A stretch of DNA of 10,376 nt from the NCBI GenBank assembly GCA_003133075.1, contig PKZN01000106.1, positions 4,867 to 15,242 of the forward strand, written 5' to 3'. The DNA is from Acidimicrobiaceae bacterium. Its GTDB lineage: Bacteria; Actinomycetota; Acidimicrobiia; Acidimicrobiales; RAAP-2. Shown here piece by piece: positions 6,938 to 10,376 of this stretch. Under the pieces are notes generated by a model, which saw nothing but the letters and a program-made list of their open reading frames with translations, was not told where the DNA came from and did no database searches. The number at the start of each line of letters is the position of its first letter. The stretch's first letter is position 1. The position numbers and the translations under genes are program-made.

Positions 6938-8470
6938 GTGGCCCGCTTCTACATAACGACGCCGATTTACTACGTGAACGACGCGCCCCACGTGGGTTCG
7001 GCCTATACGACGGTGAACGCCGACGCGCTCGCGCGCTGGCACCGACTCGCCGGCGACGAGGTCAAGTTCCTGACCGGAACGGACGAACACGGTCAGAAGA
7101 TGGCTGACGCCGCCGCAAAAAACGGCGTCTCGCCCCAGGAGTGGACTGATCGGACCGCCGCGCGATTCCGTGAAGCGTGGGACGTGCTCGAGATCAGTTA
7201 CGACGATTTCATCCGCACGACCGAACCTCGTCACTACGAGACCGTCCAGACGTTCCTCTCGACGATCTACGAGAACGGATACATCTTCAAAGACGTCTAC
7301 AAGGGTCTCTACTGCGTGAGCTGTGAGGACTACTACACACTCGAGGCGAGCGACGATGGACGTTGCCCTATCCACCACAGCGTCTTGACGGAGATGGAAG
7401 AGGAGAACTGGTTCTTCCAGCTGAGCGCCTTCGAGGACCGGCTCCTCGAGTTCTACGCGAACAACCCCCAGTTCGTCACTCCCGAGACCAAGTACAACGA
7501 AGCGCTCTCCTTCATCAAGGGCGGCCTGAAGGACATCTCGATCACTCGCACCTCGATCGCCTGGGGCGTGCCCGTTCCCTGGGACGAGCGACACGTCTTT
7601 TACGTCTGGTACGACGCGCTGATCAACTACCTCACGGCCATTGGCTACGGGCGCGACGACGACGAGGTCCAGAAGTGGTGGCCTCATTCGAACCACCTGA
7701 TCGGCAAGGAGATCCTGCGTTTTCACTGCGTCTGGTGGCCGGCGATGTGCATGGCGGCTGGGCTCGACCCCGTCCACCACGTCCACGTGAACGGCTGGCT
7801 CTTGATCGGTGGCGAGAAGTTGGGTAAGACAATGGCCGCCGAGGGCGCGGTGAAACTCACCGACATCGCGCCGATCACCTTGACCGAGGAGTTCGGCGTC
7901 GACCCCTTGCGCTACTACTTGCTGCGCGAGACCGCGCTCGGTAACGACGGCGAGTTCTCACTCGAGGGGATCGCCGCGCGCTACAACACTGACCTCGCGA
8001 ACAACCTGGGCAACCTCGTCGCGCGCGTCGCCGCGGTCGTAGCCTCTAAGTGCGAGGGCGTGGGTCCCGCCCCGAGTGCGACCTCTCCACTGCGCGAACA
8101 CGCCGAGAACTCTACGCGCGCCGCCGCGGCGTCCTGGGAGCTCTTCGCACCCCAACGCGCTCTCGAATCGACCTGGGACTTAATCGGCGCGACCAATGGG
8201 TATCTGGAGACCCACGCGCCGTGGAAGATGGAACCGGGAGAAGCACTGGACGTGGTGCTCGGCGACGCCCTCGAAGCGATTCGCCTGGTCGCGATATTGA
8301 TCTCACCGGCCATGCCCGGCGTCGCCGACGAGATCTGGCGACGGCTGGGGCTCGCCGGTTCACCGAGCGCCGCGCCCTTTTCGGTCTCCTGCGCCTGGGG
8401 TCTCTACCCGGGGGGACTGCGAGTCGAAAAGGGAGAACCGCTCTTCCCCCGGATTGCGATCGACCAATGA
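6938..8470 (+). CDS. metG: Methionyl-tRNA synthetase
   Basis: Class I aminoacyl-tRNA synthetase that charges initiator and elongator tRNA-Met. The 510-residue product begins RFYITTPIYYVNDAPHVGSAY, with the HIGH motif as HVGS (18-21), then TGTDEHG. The connective-peptide zinc knuckle has the single-knuckle layout of the Thermus-type enzyme: CVSC followed by CPIH. The tRNA and adenylate region shows HVNGWLLIGGEKLGKT. The KMSKS loop is KLGKT (294-298), keeping both lysines but not the central MS. The helical anticodon-binding domain fills the C-terminus (WKMEPGE), and there is no C-terminal tRNA-binding EMAP-like domain, consistent with the length. The GTG start is supported by a -10-like box 6 bases upstream and by alignment to the family N-terminus. 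The stop overlaps the tatD start (ATGA), so the two are translationally coupled. Confidence 0.97.
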   Translation: MARFYITTPIYYVNDAPHVGSAYTTVNADALARWHRLAGDEVKFLTGTDEHGQKMADAAAKNGVSPQEWTDRTAARFREAWDVLEISYDDFIRTTEPRHYETVQTFLSTIYENGYIFKDVYKGLYCVSCEDYYTLEASDDGRCPIHHSVLTEMEEENWFFQLSAFEDRLLEFYANNPQFVTPETKYNEALSFIKGGLKDISITRTSIAWGVPVPWDERHVFYVWYDALINYLTAIGYGRDDDEVQKWWPHSNHLIGKEILRFHCVWWPAMCMAAGLDPVHHVHVNGWLLIGGEKLGKTMAAEGAVKLTDIAPITLTEEFGVDPLRYYLLRETALGNDGEFSLEGIAARYNTDLANNLGNLVARVAAVVASKCEGVGPAPSATSPLREHAENSTRAAAASWELFAPQRALESTWDLIGATNGYLETHAPWKMEPGEALDVVLGDALEAIRLVAILISPAMPGVADEIWRRLGLAGSPSAAPFSVSCAWGLYPGGLRVEKGEPLFPRIAIDQ

Positions 8471-9261
8471 GCGGTTGGACTGACGCCCACTGTCATCTCC
8501 AAGATGAGTTCTTGGAGGAAGGCGGCGACGCCGCCATCGAGGTTCGAGGGGTGCTCGAGCGCGCCTACGACGCGGGCGTGGACCGTGTGGTCGTCATCGG
8601 AACGGGGGCGAAGAGTTCCGAGGACGCGCTCTCTTTGACCGCTACGCACTCGCCAGTCGAGATCTACGCGACGGTCGGACTGCACCCCCACGCGGCGAGC
8701 GACGACTTAGCGCCCGTTGCGGCGCTCGCTCGCCAACGACACGGTCGCTTGGTCGGGATTGGGGAGTGCGGTCTCGACTACTTCTACGAACATTCACCCC
8801 GTGACCAGCAACGACGCTCCTTCGCGTCACAGATCGGCCTGGCCTTGGAACTGGACCTCGCCTTGGTGGTGCACGCGCGCGACGCCTTCGAGGACCTCTT
8901 CGCGATCTTCGAGAGCGAGGGGGTACCACCGCGCACGGTGATCCACTGTTTCACCGGAACGCCCGAGGACGCCGAGGGCTGCTTGGCGCGCGGCTGTGAC
9001 GTGTCGATATCAGGGATCGTCACCTTTAAGAACGCGGAGGCGCTTCGAGAGGCTGCGCGGCTGGTGCCGCTTGACCGCCTCCACGTCGAGACCGACAGTC
9101 CCTTTTTGGCACCCGCACCCCATCGCGGCACGAAGAACGAGCCGTCCTTCGTCTCGGTGGTGGGCACCTTCGTCGCCGAGTTGCGCGGTGAGGACCCGGT
9201 GGCGCTGCGCGAGGCGACCTCGGCCAACACCGCGCGCCTCTTTCAATTTTCGCAGCACTAG
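8467..9261 (+). CDS. tatD: TatD-family metal-dependent hydrolase (deoxyribonuclease)
   Basis: TIM-barrel metal-dependent hydrolase of the TatD family; members have DNase activity and some act in D-aminoacyl-tRNA handling or DNA repair. The 264-residue product shows the complete metal site: H8 and H10 in TDAHCH, E100 in GECGLDY, H136 in VVHAR, H160 in IHCFTG and D210 in ETDSP. VGLHPH and the C-terminal GTKNEPSFV and NTARLF motifs are also typical. Length is normal. ATG 8467 overlaps the metG stop by four bases, the conserved actinobacterial and firmicute arrangement metG-tatD. It is followed by a 115-base gap with an AT-rich hairpin before the next translation signal, so transcription may end or be attenuated there. 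Confidence 0.95.
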   Translation: MSGWTDAHCHLQDEFLEEGGDAAIEVRGVLERAYDAGVDRVVVIGTGAKSSEDALSLTATHSPVEIYATVGLHPHAASDDLAPVAALARQRHGRLVGIGECGLDYFYEHSPRDQQRRSFASQIGLALELDLALVVHARDAFEDLFAIFESEGVPPRTVIHCFTGTPEDAEGCLARGCDVSISGIVTFKNAEALREAARLVPLDRLHVETDSPFLAPAPHRGTKNEPSFVSVVGTFVAELRGEDPVALREATSANTARLFQFSQH

Positions 9262-9266
9262 GCCGT

Positions 9267-9290
9267 AAAACCTTTAATTTGCAAGGTTTT
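9267..9290 (+). terminator. AT-rich hairpin with T run after tatD (possible terminator)
   Basis: AAAACCTT (9267-9274) and AAGGTTTT (9283-9290) form a perfect 8-bp inverted repeat around an 8-base loop, with five T at 9287-9291. It starts 6 bases after the tatD stop and is the most AT-rich spot in the area. The stem has only two GC pairs, so it would be a weak intrinsic terminator; a protein-binding palindrome or an AT-rich promoter element are alternatives. Confidence 0.4.
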
Positions 9291-9299
9291 TGCGGTGAG

Positions 9300-9328
9300 T
9301 TGCCGCGAGGTCGCCCCTCTTCTAGCGT
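9300..9328 (+). promoter_or_regulatory. Possible promoter of the PASTA/DPBB gene
   Basis: TTGCCG (9300-9305) and TAGCGT (9323-9328) are separated by 17 bases and fit the actinobacterial TTGNNN/TANNNT pattern. Transcription would begin near 9335, giving a leader of about 40 bases to CTG 9377 or 100 bases to GTG 9437. Unlike the other promoters here, this one is not adjacent to a start codon. Confidence 0.4.
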
Positions 9329-9432
9329 GGTGAGTCGGGCGGGAGTGGTTCCGCAGTCCTGGCGGAGGACAGACATCTGAGGACACATCAACGTAGGGCG
9401 CAGTGGCGCCCGCGTTCTCTTCGTACCACGCT
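9324..9432 (+). promoter_or_regulatory. Structured leader region with nested inverted repeats
   Basis: AGCGTGGT (9324-9331) and ACCACGCT (9425-9432) are perfect complements enclosing 93 bases. Inside are hairpins GTCCT/AGGAC (9356-9360 with 9366-9370, 5-base loop) and GGGCGC/GCGCCC (9396-9401 with 9406-9411, AGTG loop). The first hairpin contains part of the GGAGG Shine-Dalgarno (9364-9368), and a second AGGAC at 9380-9384 could pair in its place. This could be a regulatory RNA element. I do not recognise a known riboswitch, including the c-di-AMP (ydaO) type found near other actinobacterial wall genes. The left arm would lie in the -10 box, so the closing stem may not be fully transcribed. 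Confidence 0.35.
9364..9379 (+). promoter_or_regulatory. Strong Shine-Dalgarno followed by an in-frame CTG (possible true start)
   Basis: GGAGG (9364-9368) lies 8 bases before CTG 9377, which is in frame with the downstream PASTA gene. No ATG, GTG or TTG in that frame lies between it and GTG 9437. Starting at CTG would add 20 residues with several arginines, giving the exported protein a proper basic n-region. Confidence 0.4.
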
Positions 9433-9436
9433 GGCC

Positions 9437-10216
9437 GTGTTGGCCACCTCGGTGGTGCTACTCACGCCCCTCTCCGCGGGCGCCGCGGGTAAGCACGCCC
9501 CGGTGCGTATGCCCGATCTGATCGGGCGCACTCGGGTACAGACCTATCGCGTGATGCGCGCCGACGGGCTCTATTTCGTCACCCGAGGACCGGGCAGCGC
9601 GAACGACCACTGGGCCGCCGTCGCGGCGCAGTCCCCGCGACCAGGGACGCTCATCGCCTGGCACGGCGAGGCGAGCGTGACGGTGACGACGATTTCACCG
9701 CGGGGACCCCGCCCCGTGCCGCGCCTCGTGGGGAGGACGCGAAGCGAGGTGTACGCGGCGATGCGCGCGGCGCAGCTGTACTTTAAGACGGTCGGACCAG
9801 GGAGTACGAATAGCACCTGGCTCATCGCGACGGCCCAGTCGCCCGCCCCGGGGACCCGGGTCGCCTGGCACAGCGAGATCACGCTGCACGTCGTGCGGGT
9901 GCGACCCCGACCGAAGGCCCCGACGAAGAAGAAAGTCACCCAGGTCGTCGCCTCCGGCGTCGTCATCAGTGGCCCGGGCTACAAGATCGGCGTGGCGACC
10001 TGGTACAACTACGTCCCGGGTCAGTGCGCGTCGCCCTTTTTGCCCAAGGGTACGCGCGTGACGGTGCGCGACGAGACGACGGGCCAGGCGATCACGTGCG
10101 TGATCACCGACCGCGAGAACGCGGGCGGGAATCACGTCGTCGACCTCTCCGAGACGCAGTTCGCACAACTAGAACCCCTCTGGCGTGGCGTGATCAGCGT
10201 CAAAGTCACCTGGTGA
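9437..10216 (+). CDS. Exported wall protein: two PASTA domains plus RlpA-like double-psi beta-barrel
   Basis: Probably a secreted peptidoglycan-binding and possibly peptidoglycan-cleaving protein. From GTG 9437 the product has 259 residues: hydrophobic signal core (2-17, ending SAGAAG), PASTA 1 (25-86, MPDLIGRT to SVTVTT), PASTA 2 (94-154, VPRLVGRT to TLHVV), a basic linker (155-180) and an RlpA-like DPBB domain (182-259). The DPBB shows IGVATWY (184-190), LPKGTRVTV (202-210), ITDR (223-226, D225) and VVDLSE (234-239). C197 and C221 could form a disulfide. The two PASTA units are close copies (shared GPGS, AxAQSPxPGT, AWH). GTG 9437 is the first conventional start but gives a signal without a basic n-region and has no Shine-Dalgarno; the real start is probably CTG 9377 (279 residues). 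It occupies the usual rpfB place between tatD and rsmA and overlaps rsmA by GTGA. I cannot tell whether it is catalytic or only binds wall. Confidence 0.85.
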   Translation: MLATSVVLLTPLSAGAAGKHAPVRMPDLIGRTRVQTYRVMRADGLYFVTRGPGSANDHWAAVAAQSPRPGTLIAWHGEASVTVTTISPRGPRPVPRLVGRTRSEVYAAMRAAQLYFKTVGPGSTNSTWLIATAQSPAPGTRVAWHSEITLHVVRVRPRPKAPTKKKVTQVVASGVVISGPGYKIGVATWYNYVPGQCASPFLPKGTRVTVRDETTGQAITCVITDRENAGGNHVVDLSETQFAQLEPLWRGVISVKVTW

Positions 10217-10376
10217 CCCACACCAAGACCGAGCTCAGCGCGCTGCTCAACGAACACGGACTGCAGCCATCGCGCGCGCTCGGTCAGAACTTCGTGGTCG
10301 ACCCCAATACGGTGCGTCGTATCGCTCGACTCGCCGACGTCGGACCCGGTGATCAGGTCTTAGAGATAGGGGCGGG
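10213..10376 (+). CDS. rsmA: 16S rRNA dimethyladenosine transferase RsmA (KsgA), N-terminal part
   Basis: Dimethylates A1518 and A1519 of 16S rRNA using S-adenosylmethionine, late in small-subunit assembly. Only the first 54 codons are in the window; the full protein is about 270 residues. Seen: GLQPSRALGQNFVVD, matching the family's LGQ(H/N)FL.D motif near the N-terminus, then VGPGDQVLEIGAG, the SAM-binding motif I, at the window edge. The GTG start overlaps the upstream TGA (GTGA), so it is translationally coupled to the PASTA/DPBB gene. The tatD - wall protein - rsmA order supports the call. Confidence 0.95.
   Translation, partial: MTHTKTELSALLNEHGLQPSRALGQNFVVDPNTVRRIARLADVGPGDQVLEIGA

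Noticed and set aside
6899..7786. A 295-codon minus-strand frame opposite metG
   Set aside because: Antisense shadow of metG; no recognisable domain, and metG motifs are unambiguous.
9324..9432. c-di-AMP (ydaO) riboswitch before the wall gene
   Set aside because: This class is known upstream of some actinobacterial rpf and wall genes, but I could not recognise its conserved core in this stretch, so no riboswitch class is assigned.
1..10376. Mobile element, toxin-antitoxin, defence system, CRISPR, tRNA or horizontally acquired island
   Set aside because: No transposase, integrase, array-like repeats, tRNA-like cloverleaf or composition shift was seen; all genes fit core actinobacterial functions.

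Overview
The window looks like chromosomal core sequence of a high-GC Actinomycetota, and class Acidimicrobiia is my best guess. Four things support this: uniformly high GC with no composition break; many GTG starts; a tiny bL37-type ribosomal protein, known from actinobacteria; and the metG - tatD - cell-wall protein - rsmA order, where actinobacteria usually carry rpfB between tatD and rsmA. No insertion sequence, phage gene, CRISPR array, tRNA or rRNA is visible. I see no clearly undescribed multi-gene system.

Left part (1-4321): an M1-family aminopeptidase (minus strand, C-terminus beyond the left edge) is divergent from a PfkB-family adenosine/sugar kinase (plus). The kinase converges, 9 bases apart, on a CtaG-type cytochrome oxidase assembly protein (minus).

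Middle (4322-6921): divergent from ctaG is a tight plus-strand operon of a two-helix membrane protein, a DUF3817 membrane protein and a glycerophosphodiester phosphodiesterase. The phosphodiesterase shares a CTAG stop overlap with a convergent 27-codon bL37 gene. bL37 is divergent from rsmI (16S rRNA 2'-O-methyltransferase).

Right part (6922-10376): metG and tatD overlap by ATGA. A 115-base gap with an AT-rich hairpin and an apparently structured leader follows. Then comes an exported protein with two PASTA domains and an RlpA-like double-psi beta-barrel, overlapping by GTGA the start of rsmA (16S rRNA dimethyladenosine transferase), which is cut by the right edge.

Functionally, translation genes dominate the right half (bL37, rsmI, metG, rsmA), with one wall-remodelling gene in the usual rpfB position. 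The left half is metabolic and membrane related. The most coherent sequence-level signal is regulatory: six of the seven genes that begin transcription units have a TANNNT -10-like hexamer ending 6 or 8 bases before the start codon, which suggests mostly leaderless transcription. The exported PASTA protein is the exception, with a strong Shine-Dalgarno next to a CTG codon and inverted repeats. rsmI also uses a Shine-Dalgarno.
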